From Streptobacillus moniliformis DSM 12112 (lineage in GTDB: Bacteria > Fusobacteriota > Fusobacteriia > Fusobacteriales > Leptotrichiaceae), in assembly GCF_000024565.1 (NCBI RefSeq), contig NC_013515.1, forward strand, positions 1,036,497-1,100,496: DNA of 64,000 nt, in the 5' to 3' direction. The translations under genes were made by a program, and so were the position numbers. The notes under the pieces are model-generated. The model made no database searches and had not been told where the DNA came from. It worked only from the letters and a program-made list of their open reading frames with translations. Within the stretch, counting starts at the first letter, position 1. Every line of letters starts with the position of its first letter. Below are positions 1 to 9,457 of this stretch, one piece after another.

Positions 1-1093
1 CTTGAGTCCCTGTACAAATTATCATTACCTTATTTTCTGCCATTTTTTCAGCTTGTTCTAAAGTAATTATCATATTTTTAGGTATTTTTAAATATCCAAG
101 TTTTGAACATATTTCAAATATTTTAAGCATACTTCTACCATCTATAGCTACTTTTCTTCCATATTTTTGTGCTATTAGAATAATTTGTTGTATTCTATGT
201 ACATGTGAAGCAAATGATGCTAGTATTACTCTTCCTTTAGCTTTTGCAACCTCTGCATCTATACTTCTACCTACAGTTGATTCAGATGGAGTAGAACCTG
301 GAACCTGAGCATTAGTACTATCAGATAATAGTAAATCTACTCCTTCTTCTCCTATACTTGCAAGTCTTCCAAAATCAAATCTTTCATCATTAACTGGTGT
401 TAAATCAACTTTGAAATCTCCCGTATGTAATATAGTGCTTGTTGGTGTTTTAACTCTAATTGCATAGCAATCTGGAATTGAGTGTGTAACACTTATAAAT
501 TCAACGGTAAAATATTTACCAATTTTAACTTCATTTCTATTAGATATATATACACATTTAGGTTTCTTTACAGTAACTTTTTCAAATTTAGCTAATGCTA
601 ATTCTAAACTTAATTTCCCCCCATACATAGGTATACCTGAACCTAATCTTTGATAAAAATATGGTACAGCTCCTATATGATCTTCATGTCCATGAGTAAT
701 AAGTAATGCCTTAACTTTAGATACATTTGATGCTAAATATTCAAAACTAGGTATAATTAAATCAACTCCTAGATGTTCATCTTCTGGAAAAGTTAATCCT
801 GCATCAATAACTATCATTTCATCTCTATACTGAATTACAGTAATATTTTTACCAATTTCTTCTATTCCTCCTAGTGGAATTATATATGTTTTATCAGTAG
901 TAATATCAGTATTTTCTTCAGAAGGCTTTACCTTCTCTACCTTTTTTGTATTCTTTACTGATGTTTTTCTTTTAATTACAGGTTTTTCTTTAGTTACTTT
1001 TTTTTCTTCCTCTTCAAATAATTGTTTAACTGCCTTTATTTTCTCCCCTATTTCTTTTTTCTTTCTCGAAAAAGTTTTTTCATTTTTCTCCAT
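1..1093 (-). CDS. rnj: Ribonuclease J, 3' end missing at the window edge
   Basis: Metallo-beta-lactamase/beta-CASP ribonuclease that matures and degrades RNA (5'-exo- and endonuclease). I translated the minus strand from the ATG at 1093, which has an AAAGGGG Shine-Dalgarno sequence. A Lys/Glu-rich N-terminal extension of about 65 residues precedes the catalytic domain, which starts near TYIIPLGGIEEIGKN. The zinc-binding motif HGHEDHIGA follows, then HTGDFKVD and the beta-CASP part (DSTNAQVPGSTPSE, SFASHVHRIQQ). About 364 codons are visible and the frame is still open at base 1, so the C-terminal part lies outside. It is the last visible gene of the ktrB-ktrA-mnmG-rnj group, 12 bases after mnmG. 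The family call is secure; J1 versus J2 cannot be decided. Confidence 0.95.
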   Translation of the reverse strand, partial: MEKNEKTFSRKKKEIGEKIKAVKQLFEEEEKKVTKEKPVIKRKTSVKNTKKVEKVKPSEENTDITTDKTYIIPLGGIEEIGKNITVIQYRDEMIVIDAGLTFPEDEHLGVDLIIPSFEYLASNVSKVKALLITHGHEDHIGAVPYFYQRLGSGIPMYGGKLSLELALAKFEKVTVKKPKCVYISNRNEVKIGKYFTVEFISVTHSIPDCYAIRVKTPTSTILHTGDFKVDLTPVNDERFDFGRLASIGEEGVDLLLSDSTNAQVPGSTPSESTVGRSIDAEVAKAKGRVILASFASHVHRIQQIILIAQKYGRKVAIDGRSMLKIFEICSKLGYLKIPKNMIITLEQAEKMAENKVMIICTGTQ

Positions 1094-1105
1094 TTATTCC
1101 CCTTT

Positions 1106-3013
1106 CTATAGTTTAATTTTTCCATCCAAATACATTAATATAACAGAAATATCAGCAGGTGTTACCCCTGCAATACGTGATGCTTGACCAACTGTATGAG
1201 GTTTTCTTTCATTTAATTTTTGTTTAGCTTCTCCAGTTATACCTTTCATTTCTAAAAAGTTTAATTCAGATGGTATTATTTTTTCTTCTAATTTTCTTTG
1301 TTTTTCTATCATTGCATTAGCTTTATTAATATATCCTTCATATTTAATTTGTACTTCAATTTGATATTCAGTTTCTTCATCAAAGCATATATTTTCCATT
1401 TCTATATCTTCTGCTATATATTTAATATCATCATATGTAAAGCTAGGTCTACGCAATAATTCTTTTAATGTTGTTCCACTTTTTAAAGTTTCATTATTTT
1501 TTTCTAAAATTTCAACCAATTTTTTATTACTTACTCCAAGTTTAGTATTTTCAAGTACTTTTATAGTTTTTTCTACATTATTAAGTTTTTCTAAAACTTT
1601 AGAATATGTACTCTCATCAACTAAACCTATCCTATATCCTATATGTGATAATCTTAAATCAGCATTATCTTCTCTAAGTATTAATCTGTATTCAGATCTT
1701 GCTGTAAACATTCTATATGGTTCTTCAATTTCTTTAGTAATTAAATCATCTATTAGAGTTGCTATATATGAATTATTTCTTTCAAGCAATAAAGGTTCTT
1801 CTCCCTTAATTGCTAAACTTGCATTAATTCCTGCAATTAAACCTTGTACTGCTGCTTCTTCATATCCACTAGTCCCATTTATTTGACCAGCTAGATACAA
1901 ACCTTTAACCTTTTTTGTTTCAAGAGTATATTCAAGTTCATTAGGATTTACAAAATCATATTCTACTGCATATCCATATCTCATAATTCTTGCATTTTCA
2001 AGACCTTCAATTTGTCTTACCATTTTTTGTTGTAAGTCAGCTGGATATGATGTAGACAATCCTGAAATATATACCTCATTTGTATCAAATCCTTCTGGTT
2101 CTAAAAATAAGTGGTGAGAATCTTTATCATTAAATTTAACTACTTTATCTTCAATAGATGGACAATATCTTGGACCAACTGAATCTTTTATAGTTCCATT
2201 AAATAAAGGAGATCTATTTAAATTATCTTTAATTATCTTATGTAAATCTAAATTTGTTCTTGTAATATAACATGAAAGTTGCTTAGTATTTCTAATAACT
2301 TCATCAGGTGTAGAATTTGAAAACTTAATAACCTTAGACATCTCACCTGGTTGTTCTTCTAATATATCAAAATTTATTGTTCTAGCATCTATTCTAGGTG
2401 AAGTACCTGTCTTAAACCTTCTTATATCTAATCCCATATCAACCAAAGAACTTGTTAAATCTTTAGCTGATAATTCTCCCATTCTTCCACCTTCAATTAT
2501 TTTATCACCTACATAAAGTAATCCATTTAAAAAAGTTCCAGAACAAATTATTACACTTTTTGCTAAAAATTCTAATCCATTTTTAGTTTTTATTCCTCTT
2601 ACTACAAAATCTTTAATTTCATCTTTTTCATATATTAACTCTGTAACTATATCTTGTATTACATCAAGATTTTCTTGATTTTCAACTATTTTTTTCATGT
2701 TTCTAGCATAAATTTTTCTATCAGCTTGTGATCTTAAAGATCTTACTGCTGGTCCTTTTTTAGTATTTAATATTCTAATTTGGACAAAAGATTTATCTAT
2801 AGTCTTTGACATTTGACCACCTAAAGCATCTAGTTCTTTAACTAAATGAGATTTAGCTGGACCACCTAAAGAAGGATTACAAGACATAACTCCTATATTA
2901 TCTAAAGTAATTGTAAACATAGCTGTTTTTAGTCCAAGTCTAGCACTTGCTAGTGCAGCTTCTATACCTGCATGTCCTGCACCTATAACTAATACATCAT
3001 ATTTATTATCCAT
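1106..3013 (-). CDS. mnmG: tRNA uridine-34 5-carboxymethylaminomethyl modification enzyme MnmG (GidA)
   Basis: FAD-dependent subunit of the MnmE-MnmG complex that modifies the wobble uridine of tRNAs. At 635 residues it has the usual length. The N-terminal dinucleotide fold [14 protein letters not shown] is at residues 9-22, followed by the family signatures [18 protein letters not shown] (about 43-60) and [11 protein letters not shown] (about 275). The helical C-terminal domain ends with [18 protein letters not shown]. The start has a GGGGAGAAT ribosome site. It sits 8 bases after ktrA and runs into rnj. mnmE is not in the window. Confidence 0.98.
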   Translation of the reverse strand: MDNKYDVLVIGAGHAGIEAALASARLGLKTAMFTITLDNIGVMSCNPSLGGPAKSHLVKELDALGGQMSKTIDKSFVQIRILNTKKGPAVRSLRSQADRKIYARNMKKIVENQENLDVIQDIVTELIYEKDEIKDFVVRGIKTKNGLEFLAKSVIICSGTFLNGLLYVGDKIIEGGRMGELSAKDLTSSLVDMGLDIRRFKTGTSPRIDARTINFDILEEQPGEMSKVIKFSNSTPDEVIRNTKQLSCYITRTNLDLHKIIKDNLNRSPLFNGTIKDSVGPRYCPSIEDKVVKFNDKDSHHLFLEPEGFDTNEVYISGLSTSYPADLQQKMVRQIEGLENARIMRYGYAVEYDFVNPNELEYTLETKKVKGLYLAGQINGTSGYEEAAVQGLIAGINASLAIKGEEPLLLERNNSYIATLIDDLITKEIEEPYRMFTARSEYRLILREDNADLRLSHIGYRIGLVDESTYSKVLEKLNNVEKTIKVLENTKLGVSNKKLVEILEKNNETLKSGTTLKELLRRPSFTYDDIKYIAEDIEMENICFDEETEYQIEVQIKYEGYINKANAMIEKQRKLEEKIIPSELNFLEMKGITGEAKQKLNERKPHTVGQASRIAGVTPADISVILMYLDGKIKL

Positions 3014-3021
3014 ATTCTCCC

Positions 3022-3675
3022 CTATTTTATTATTTTATCTATCATCTCTGTTTTAAGCAATAATACTAGTGTTTCTTCTTTTTTTAACACATCATTTGGA
3101 TCTGGTGTAACATTCATAGATCCATTTTCATATTTAACTGCTATAACATTGGCTTCATATTTAGTTCTTAAATCAAGTTCTTTTAAAGTTTTACCAACAA
3201 ATTCTTCTGGCATTATTAATTCAAATACAGAATATTCCTCAGAAAATCTAAAATGCTCTACTACTGTAGGTCTAAGAGATGCAAGAGCGATCTTTTCTCC
3301 CATAGATTCTTCTGGATATACAACCATATCTGCCCCTATTTTCTTAAGAACCTTACCTTGAGTATGAGAAACAGCCTTGCATATTATTTTCTTTATACCA
3401 AGTTCTTTTAAATGTAAAGTAACTAATATACTTGATTGTATATTACTTCCTATACAAACGAATGCTATTTCAAAATCATCTTTTATTACATTTTTTAAAG
3501 TAGTTTCTTCAGTTGCATCTAAAATTATTGCCTCATCTACTATTTCTTCATCTAATGCCTGTCTAACCAATTCTTCTGATGAATCAAGAGCTAACACTGT
3601 ATTTCCACTCTTATACAATGTTTTTGCAACAGATTTACCAAATTCTCCTAATCCTATTACTAAAAAATTTTTCAT
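3022..3675 (-). CDS. ktrA: Potassium uptake regulatory subunit KtrA/TrkA (RCK domains)
   Basis: Cytoplasmic nucleotide-binding subunit gating a Ktr/Trk potassium channel. It has an N-terminal Rossmann RCK_N domain ([20 protein letters not shown]) with an acidic strand end at LALDSSE. A C-terminal RCK_C (TrkA-C) domain begins near [20 protein letters not shown]. The length (217 residues) is typical of KtrA rather than the double-length TrkA. I start at the ATG at 3675 because TTAGGAG lies five bases upstream; the frame could extend five codons further. It is coupled to ktrB, whose stop codon lies 8 bases upstream. Confidence 0.95.
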   Translation of the reverse strand: MKNFLVIGLGEFGKSVAKTLYKSGNTVLALDSSEELVRQALDEEIVDEAIILDATEETTLKNVIKDDFEIAFVCIGSNIQSSILVTLHLKELGIKKIICKAVSHTQGKVLKKIGADMVVYPEESMGEKIALASLRPTVVEHFRFSEEYSVFELIMPEEFVGKTLKELDLRTKYEANVIAVKYENGSMNVTPDPNDVLKKEETLVLLLKTEMIDKIIK

Positions 3676-3682
3676 AACTCTC

Positions 3683-5011
3683 CTAACCAATTAATATATT
3701 TCCTTCAGGATATATATATTTTCCTTTTTCTCCACTTCTTGATAATGCTAATACTACTGTTAATAATCCAACTCTTCCTAAAAACATAGTAATTATTATT
3801 AACATCTTAGAATATATTGTTAATGATGAAGTAATTCCCATACTTAACCCAACTGTTCCCATTGCAGAAATTAATTCAAATAACACCTTAACTAAATCTT
3901 TATCACTTTCAAAAATACTCATCAACAAGAAAATTACAAATAAATATGATAATGCTATAAATAATAAGGCTACTGCTTTATTAAATGCTTTAAATGAAAT
4001 TCTTCTTCTTGAAAATACAATTTCTTCTCTATTTTTAATAGAAGCCTTTATACCTAAAAATATTATACCTACTGTGTTTGTTTTTATTCCACCACCAGTT
4101 GATCCAGAAGATGCTCCTATAAACATTAATATACATGAAACTAATACTGTAGGTATTCTTAAATTATTTAAATTTACCGTATTAAACCCAGCTGTTCTTA
4201 AACTAACAGATTGGAAAAAACTAGCTAATATTTTCTTTAAAAAAGACATTTCTCCTATACTTCCTGAATTAGTATACTCAAAAGTAAAAAATAAAATAGC
4301 TCCTATGAATAATAGAGAAACAGTAATGTATAAAGAGAATTTAGTATTAATAGTTAATCTTTTCCCTCTGCCTTGAATATATTCATATATATCTATTATA
4401 GCTGCAAAACCTACTCCACCTGTAAATATTAAAAAAGCGATAATAATATTTACATAAACATTATCAACAAAACCTTCAAAATTATTTGAAAACAATGAAA
4501 AACCTGCATTACAAAATGCAGAAATAGAATGAAAAATCGAATAAAAAATAGCTTCACCAATACTATATTCTTTTAAAAAATCAGACAAAAGAAAAATCGC
4601 ACCTAATAGTTCTATCCCAAATACAACCATAGCTACTTTCTTCATGTATAAATAAATATCAAATTTATCTTCAAAATTCAAATCTTCTTTTACAATTTTT
4701 TTAGTATAATATCCAATTTTTTTTGATACTATTAATACTATTAAAGATGAAAAAGTTAATATACCTAATCCTCCTAATTGTATTAATATAAGTATTATAA
4801 TATTACCAAATCTGTTAAATGTTTTACTTACATCTAATATTGTTAATCCAGTTACTGTTACAGCTGATGTTGCAGTAAATAATGCCTCAAAAAATGAAAT
4901 CTTAACTCCACTTTTTAAGCTTATACTTAATGTTAATAAACTTGCTCCAATAACTATTATAAATATAAATGAAATCAATATCAAAATATATGGTGATATT
5001 TTTTTTTCCAT
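3683..5011 (-). CDS. ktrB: Potassium uptake channel subunit KtrB/TrkH
   Basis: Integral-membrane K+ (or Na+/K+) translocating subunit that works with KtrA. About 442 residues, very hydrophobic. It has the repeated selectivity-filter/pore-loop pattern of the superfamily: ATSAVTVTGLTILD, SISAFCNAGFSLF, SVSLRTAGFNTVN and ISAMGTVGLSMGI. The intramembrane gate SSGSTGGGIKTNTVGI is also present. I chose the second in-frame ATG (5011) because GGAG lies six bases upstream; the first ATG (5023) has no ribosome site. A hairpin at 5029-5061 precedes it. KtrAB can be driven by the proton or sodium gradient in this family; the coupling ion is not evident here. Confidence 0.95.
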   Translation of the reverse strand: MEKKISPYILILISFIFIIVIGASLLTLSISLKSGVKISFFEALFTATSAVTVTGLTILDVSKTFNRFGNIIILILIQLGGLGILTFSSLIVLIVSKKIGYYTKKIVKEDLNFEDKFDIYLYMKKVAMVVFGIELLGAIFLLSDFLKEYSIGEAIFYSIFHSISAFCNAGFSLFSNNFEGFVDNVYVNIIIAFLIFTGGVGFAAIIDIYEYIQGRGKRLTINTKFSLYITVSLLFIGAILFFTFEYTNSGSIGEMSFLKKILASFFQSVSLRTAGFNTVNLNNLRIPTVLVSCILMFIGASSGSTGGGIKTNTVGIIFLGIKASIKNREEIVFSRRRISFKAFNKAVALLFIALSYLFVIFLLMSIFESDKDLVKVLFELISAMGTVGLSMGITSSLTIYSKMLIIITMFLGRVGLLTVVLALSRSGEKGKYIYPEGNILIG

Positions 5012-5028
5012 TTTACACTCCATTTTTT

Positions 5029-5061
5029 AATAAGGACAATCTAAAGAAGATTGTCCTTATT
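5029..5061 (-). other. Perfect 13-bp inverted repeat between the foldase gene and ktrB
   Basis: Arms AATAAGGACAATC (5029-5041) and GATTGTCCTTATT (5049-5061) enclose a 7-base loop. On the minus-strand transcript the hairpin is followed by A residues, not a U-tract, so it is not a canonical rho-independent terminator. It ends just before the ktrB start region, where it could limit read-through, stabilise mRNA or modulate ktrB translation. Confidence 0.7.
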
Positions 5062-5065
5062 CATA

Positions 5066-6865
5066 TTATATTTCTAATAAATGTCTTGTTACATAGTCAG
5101 TTGCTGCAATGAAGTTTAATTTTTCTTTTACCTCATTATAGCTAACTTTCTTATACGGTGTATCTTCTGTTTTTTGAATAATTACAAATGAATCATCTAA
5201 TGAAATTTCTATAAAATCTCCTACCTTTGCAGAGAATAATTTAGAATTAACAGTTTTATCATATCCAACTACTGGTAATTTATCATTTTGTTTAACTTTA
5301 GAAAAATGATCTTTAATACCATATTCATTATACTTTCCTGTAGTATCACTTGTGATATTTTCCCAAGTTAATTTGTTACTTGTTATTAATTCTTTAATTT
5401 CTAATACCTTATTTTTAATTTCTTCTTTAGTTCTCTCTCCAGCTTCAACCTTTATTAAGATATGTTTTAAAGTTGCAATATCTTTATTGTTTTCATCTTT
5501 TTCTTCAACTAAAATAATGTGGTATCCAAATTGTGTTTTAATTGGACCAACTATACTTCCTGCCTCTGCTTTTGCAACTGCTGTTCTAAATTCAGGAACA
5601 AAATTATTAATATTTGCTTTTCCTAAATCTCCACCATTTTGAGCACTACCAGGATCTTTTGATAATTCTCTAGCCTTATCAGCAAAATTTTCCTTAGTTA
5701 TAGTTTTCATTAATTCTATAACCTTATTTTCTGTTTCTTTTGCATCATCATCACTAGGTATATATGCCATACCAATTATTTCACCACTTACTGTATGTTG
5801 TATGTCAAATGCTCCTTGATATTTATTAAATATAGCTCTCATTTCTTCTTCAGTTGCAACATATGAACCTATTAATTTTGAAACATATTCTTCTGCAATA
5901 TATTCTAATTGATATTTAGGTAATAAATCTTGATTTAATGTTAATCCTGATTCAATAGCCTTATCTCTAATTCTAATTTTCTTATCTAAATCTGTTTCAA
6001 TTAATCCCTTTATCATATTTTGAAAATCTTCTGTATATCCATTACCTTGTTTGAAAAACAAATTAACAATTTGAGATAATACATCCATGTATGTAAATTT
6101 GTATTCTTCTTTTTCAAAAAATACTTCTTTTAATTTGTTTAAAGCTGGTTCTATAGTTTTATCACTTATAGAAATTTTAGCATTGTTAAACTTATTTTCT
6201 ATTAATGATTTTTCATATATTTTTGCTTTTTCATTTAAAATATCATCTTTAACTTCATCTTTTACTTCAGCAAATGATTTATCTTCATATTCTGTAAATT
6301 TTCTTTGATTAAATCTTTCTTCTATTTCTTTATCAGTAACAGATATCTTTTGTTTAATAATCTCTAATTTTTTATCATTTAATAAGAACATCTTAATTGT
6401 TTCTCTTAAATTTTCTACAGTTTGTCCTTGTGCATTTAACGCAGTAATTAGACCTTTACTACCACCTAATTGATCCTCTAATTCTTTAAATTTTTGTTCA
6501 ATTTCTTTTTTTGATGCTCTAGCACCTAATTCATTAATTAAAACTTTATTTAAAGCTTCATAAACTTGCCCAGCTAATACATAACCTTTAACTAATTCTT
6601 CAGGTAAAGCTTGATATTTTTCTTTATCTAAATTTTTTGCTTTAATTATTTGTTCATTTAAGCTTTCTATTTGTTTTGAAAAATTATCATATTTTTTATC
6701 AAAATCTTCTTTATATATCTTTTCTCCATCTATTTTTAACATAACAGTTTTTTTCTCTCTATTAGAAAAATATGTGTAAGCAGACATAAATACTGGTATT
6801 AGCATCGCAATTGCTATAAAGACCGTAATAACCTTCATTGGTCTTCCCATTTTTTTAAATGCCAT
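5066..6865 (-). CDS. ppiD: Membrane-anchored peptidyl-prolyl cis-trans isomerase (PpiD/SurA-like, parvulin type)
   Basis: Probable periplasmic foldase for envelope proteins. One transmembrane anchor lies at about residues 12-33 (VITVFIAIAMLIPVFMSAYTY). A SurA/PpiD N-terminal chaperone-like region follows (KIDGEKIYKEDFDKKYDNF; long charged helices). A parvulin rotamase domain lies near residues 370-460, with diagnostic pieces ARELSKDPGSAQNGGDLG and VGPIKTQFGYHIILVEEK. A second, weaker rotamase-like unit follows (LKHILIKVEAGERTKEE). The length of 599 matches PpiD. The start has AGGAGGAAC and a good promoter at 6899-6928. In a bacterium with many beta-barrel proteins a role in OMP biogenesis is plausible, but that is inference. 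Confidence 0.85.
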   Translation of the reverse strand: MAFKKMGRPMKVITVFIAIAMLIPVFMSAYTYFSNREKKTVMLKIDGEKIYKEDFDKKYDNFSKQIESLNEQIIKAKNLDKEKYQALPEELVKGYVLAGQVYEALNKVLINELGARASKKEIEQKFKELEDQLGGSKGLITALNAQGQTVENLRETIKMFLLNDKKLEIIKQKISVTDKEIEERFNQRKFTEYEDKSFAEVKDEVKDDILNEKAKIYEKSLIENKFNNAKISISDKTIEPALNKLKEVFFEKEEYKFTYMDVLSQIVNLFFKQGNGYTEDFQNMIKGLIETDLDKKIRIRDKAIESGLTLNQDLLPKYQLEYIAEEYVSKLIGSYVATEEEMRAIFNKYQGAFDIQHTVSGEIIGMAYIPSDDDAKETENKVIELMKTITKENFADKARELSKDPGSAQNGGDLGKANINNFVPEFRTAVAKAEAGSIVGPIKTQFGYHIILVEEKDENNKDIATLKHILIKVEAGERTKEEIKNKVLEIKELITSNKLTWENITSDTTGKYNEYGIKDHFSKVKQNDKLPVVGYDKTVNSKLFSAKVGDFIEISLDDSFVIIQKTEDTPYKKVSYNEVKEKLNFIAATDYVTRHLLEI

Positions 6866-6898
6866 CTGTGTTCCTCCTATTTAATTATATTATATGTA

Positions 6899-6928
6899 AT
6901 TATACCATACTTTACCTATTAAATTCAA
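6899..6928 (-). promoter_or_regulatory. Sigma-70-type promoter for the ppiD-like gene
   Basis: On the minus strand: TTGAAT (6923-6928), an 18-base spacer, TATAAT (6899-6904). It lies about 35 bases upstream of the start codon and probably also serves ktrB-ktrA-mnmG-rnj if the hairpin at 5029-5061 is read through. Confidence 0.75.
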
Positions 6929-6938
6929 GCATTCTAAG

Positions 6939-6980
6939 TAAAAACCTATGATTTTTAAGTTTTTACATAGGGGGGAGGGG
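6939..6980 (-). ncRNA. Candidate short C-rich transcript with weak terminator hairpin
   Basis: About 40 nt on the minus strand. From a promoter-like element (6984-7012) the RNA would begin with C4-U-C6. A 6-bp stem CCTATG (minus strand, 6966-6971) / CATAGG (6945-6950) with a 15-base loop follows, then TTTTTA. The stem is short, so this may only be a remnant terminator or spacer. The C-rich start resembles the linker of the better RNA at 9382-9451. Confidence 0.3.
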
Positions 6981-6983
6981 TAT

Positions 6984-7012
6984 AGCATAAAAGATAGATA
7001 TTTTTTTCACAA
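6984..7012 (-). promoter_or_regulatory. Promoter-like element upstream of the C-rich short transcript
   Basis: On the minus strand: TTGTGA (7007-7012), a 17-base spacer, TATGCT (6984-6989). The spacing is ideal but both hexamers are imperfect. It lies just after the terminator of the OMP gene. Confidence 0.35.
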
Positions 7013-7034
7013 TGCTTGTTGGAAATATATAAAA

Positions 7035-7061
7035 AAAGACTACAACGTTGTTGTAGTCTTT
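7035..7061 (-). terminator. Rho-independent terminator of the expressed OMP gene
   Basis: A 12-bp perfect stem AAAGACTACAAC / GTTGTAGTCTTT with a 3-base loop, followed on the minus strand by TTTTTTTATAT. It starts 9 bases after the OMP stop codon. Confidence 0.9.
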
Positions 7062-7069
7062 ATATAGAA

Positions 7070-9238
7070 TTACCAAGTATAATTAATTGAAAGTCCACCT
7101 TTTCCAACAATCTTTCTTAAAACGAAGTCTTTGTTTTCATTGTTATTATTAGAAGCACCATTTGGTTTATTCTCCAAGTTAAACTCTGCTCCTATCCATG
7201 GACTTACTTTTAATCTTCCTTCTACATAACTAAATTCTGTTGATATTTTTGGCTTCACTGTTAATGAATGTATTGCTTTTTCTAATTCTGCCTTTGATGA
7301 TAGTTTTCCTTTTGTTAAGTCTTTTATCTTTCCTTTTTCTTTTCTTAAACTATCTTGTTTACTTACATCGTATTTCTCTGCATATTTATGTATACTTTCC
7401 TTATAGCCTGTTGAATCTTTTATATAATCTACATATACTCCATATACTTCTTTATTTAAGCCATTTAAATTATACTCATTATCTAATGATAAGATTACTT
7501 CTACATTCTCTCTTGCCTTATATCTACTCTTCCCTCCAAAGTCTATGCTTAGGGCTTGTTTTATTCCTTCATCTGTAGCTGTAAGACCTTTATGAAACAC
7601 CGCATCTAATCCATATTTAGCATCAATATTTATTTCATTTGTGTATCTTCCATTTACATTCTTATACCCTAACACTATATTTGCTAAGAATACATCGTAT
7701 AAGTCTTTATCATTAGCTACTTTATGATTTTGGTCTGTATGGAAATGTACTTGGTTGTATAAGTTTACTTTTCCTTCTATCTTGTTATTATCATTTATTT
7801 CATAGCTTACCTTATTTTCTGTCCATACAAATCCTTGATGTCTTAGATCTTCTGGTTTTTGGTTTTCTTTATGTTTTGTGTCAAATAAGTATCTTAAATC
7901 TATTGTTGATTCTATATTTACTTCTTCTATCTCTTTTTTTAATGATAGTCCTGCTCCTGTTAATAGGGCATGGTTGTATTCTTTATTTCCATTAGTAGCT
8001 TTTAGATTAGCTCCTAGCTTGTATTCTGCTAATGTGTGTAAGTCTAATCCCTTTGTTACATTTAGCTTTATCTTATTTGATGTCTTAAAGTCATTATTAA
8101 GTTTACTTACTTCTTCATTAACTTTATGCTCTATTGTAACCTTATTTGAATTATCTGATATTAGAGATAGTTTTGTTGTTGGTTTTATTGTTGCTCCTAG
8201 CTTTACTTCTGGTTCATGAGTTAATGTTGTATTACCATTATCTTCTTTAATCTTTAATTTGTAATTAAGATCTCCTCTTAGATCAACTGTTTTTCCTTTA
8301 TATTCTCCATTATTTAATAACTCTACTTTTGTATTTCTCTCAGTTTTCTTTAATATGCTCTTTAACTCAAACTTTGCCTCATTTGTTAATTTTACTTTTT
8401 CATTTGCATCTGTTTCTACCTTAACATCTCCAAATAAATCTCCATATTGTTCATAGTTTCCACTTTTTAAAACATGTCTAATTTCTGCATTAGCTATTCT
8501 TACATTATCACTTAATTTTCCATTAGTTTTAACAAAAGTTTCTAGTTCATGCTTATCATCTTTAAAATCAGCAGAGTTATATATACCAGCAACAGTTAAT
8601 TCAAAGTTATTATATATTTTACCATTTAATATAGCAGATAAAAGGAAAGTATGTTCTTCACCTAATTTATACCCTTGTTCTTTTCCTATTTTTACTTTCT
8701 TTCCTTTGCTTGTTAAATGTTTTTCTATTGCTTCTTTTATTCCATTATGTTTGTGGACTTTTTTCTCATCTTCATTTAGATTCTTTTTCTTTTCCCAAGC
8801 AATACCATCTCCACCTCTTCTATGAGCAGCAGTTAATTGAATGTTGAAAGTATCAACTATATCAGAATCCCATCTTAGACCAAAGTGATAAGGTGTTTTA
8901 TCTCCTAACTTCATTTCATCTTTATTTGCTTTAACACCATTTAAATCAGTACCAATGAAAGCAAAGATTTCCTTATTTTTGTGCATAAAGACACCTAAAT
9001 TTCCTTTAGCACCTATTTTGTTAGTAACATCATCTTGTTTCCATAGATCTTTTATTTGCATTTCATTAGATGAATTACCTCCTGAACCACCATTACCAGA
9101 ATTAACCTTTTCATATGTTATTGGTTTTTCTACAGAAACACTGCCATTTAACTCCAAATAGCCGTGTAAATGTTCATATTTACTACCAAAAGATGCAACC
9201 GAACTTAAAGCTGTAATTCCTAATAAGATTTTCTTCAT
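7070..9238 (-). CDS. Outer-membrane beta-barrel protein, putative expression copy of a variable surface antigen
   Basis: A 722-residue secreted protein of unknown function. An N-terminal signal peptide (MKKILLGITALSSVASFGS) precedes repeated amphipathic beta-strand pairs typical of a large barrel. It ends LSINYTW, with the terminal aromatic residue expected for BAM-dependent OMPs. Charged Asn/Gly/Lys-rich patches at about residues 50-64, 102-109, 143-160, 372-380, 414-421 and 502-511 look like surface loops. Those are the places where the mosaic copies at 12870-14928 differ. It is distantly related to the OMPs at 31143 and 34350: compare WTENKVSYEINDNNKIEG with WSDNKQEYKVNDKLSLKG. It has its own TTGACA/TATAAT promoter, an AGGAGG ribosome site and a terminator, so it is monocistronic. 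I cannot assign a substrate; porin or adhesin are both open. Confidence 0.85.
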   Translation of the reverse strand: MKKILLGITALSSVASFGSKYEHLHGYLELNGSVSVEKPITYEKVNSGNGGSGGNSSNEMQIKDLWKQDDVTNKIGAKGNLGVFMHKNKEIFAFIGTDLNGVKANKDEMKLGDKTPYHFGLRWDSDIVDTFNIQLTAAHRRGGDGIAWEKKKNLNEDEKKVHKHNGIKEAIEKHLTSKGKKVKIGKEQGYKLGEEHTFLLSAILNGKIYNNFELTVAGIYNSADFKDDKHELETFVKTNGKLSDNVRIANAEIRHVLKSGNYEQYGDLFGDVKVETDANEKVKLTNEAKFELKSILKKTERNTKVELLNNGEYKGKTVDLRGDLNYKLKIKEDNGNTTLTHEPEVKLGATIKPTTKLSLISDNSNKVTIEHKVNEEVSKLNNDFKTSNKIKLNVTKGLDLHTLAEYKLGANLKATNGNKEYNHALLTGAGLSLKKEIEEVNIESTIDLRYLFDTKHKENQKPEDLRHQGFVWTENKVSYEINDNNKIEGKVNLYNQVHFHTDQNHKVANDKDLYDVFLANIVLGYKNVNGRYTNEINIDAKYGLDAVFHKGLTATDEGIKQALSIDFGGKSRYKARENVEVILSLDNEYNLNGLNKEVYGVYVDYIKDSTGYKESIHKYAEKYDVSKQDSLRKEKGKIKDLTKGKLSSKAELEKAIHSLTVKPKISTEFSYVEGRLKVSPWIGAEFNLENKPNGASNNNNENKDFVLRKIVGKGGLSINYTW

Positions 9239-9282
9239 TACATATTCCTCCTAGTTTTCTTTACCTTGTATATTCATGATAT

Positions 9283-9311
9283 ATTATATCTTATTTATAC
9301 TTTTTTGTCAA
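9283..9311 (-). promoter_or_regulatory. Consensus promoter of the expressed OMP gene
   Basis: On the minus strand: TTGACA (9306-9311), a 17-base spacer, TATAAT (9283-9288). This is a perfect match to the sigma-70 consensus, about 45 bases before the ATG, and implies high constitutive transcription. Confidence 0.88.
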
Positions 9312-9381
9312 TATAGCCAAATTGCAAATTTTATTGCTATAACTAGTCGTATTTATACTATTTAGACATACTTTAAGAGAA

Positions 9382-9451
9382 TAAAAATGAGCCGCCCTGC
9401 CGGGCGGCTCAAAGGGGGGGTTAATTGAGGTTGACTAACGCTATGTTAGTC
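9382..9451 (-). ncRNA. Small structured RNA (~70 nt) with C-rich linker and GC-rich terminator
   Basis: Read on the minus strand. The predicted start near 9451 lies 7 bases after a TATAAT box. Hairpin 1 is GACTAAC-ATAGC-GTTAGTC (extendable to 9 bp). A single-stranded linker follows, containing CCTC and C7. Hairpin 2 is GAGCCGCCC-GGCA-GGGCGGCTC (9389-9410), followed by ATTTTTAT as a terminator. The stem is strikingly GC-rich for this AT-rich DNA. No open reading frame of note fits inside. It lies between yaaA and the OMP gene, both on the same strand, and ends about 70 bases before the OMP -35 box, so it is not the OMP leader. The sequence matches no RNA family I recognise. The C-rich linker is the kind of region that regulatory RNAs use to pair with Shine-Dalgarno or G-rich sites. 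Confidence 0.72.
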
Positions 9452-9457
9452 AAATTT

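Noticed and set aside
7240-7578. 112-codon plus-strand frame inside the expressed OMP, repeated at 12985-13323
   Set aside because: It is the antisense shadow of the OMP gene; its repetition only reflects the duplicated block D.
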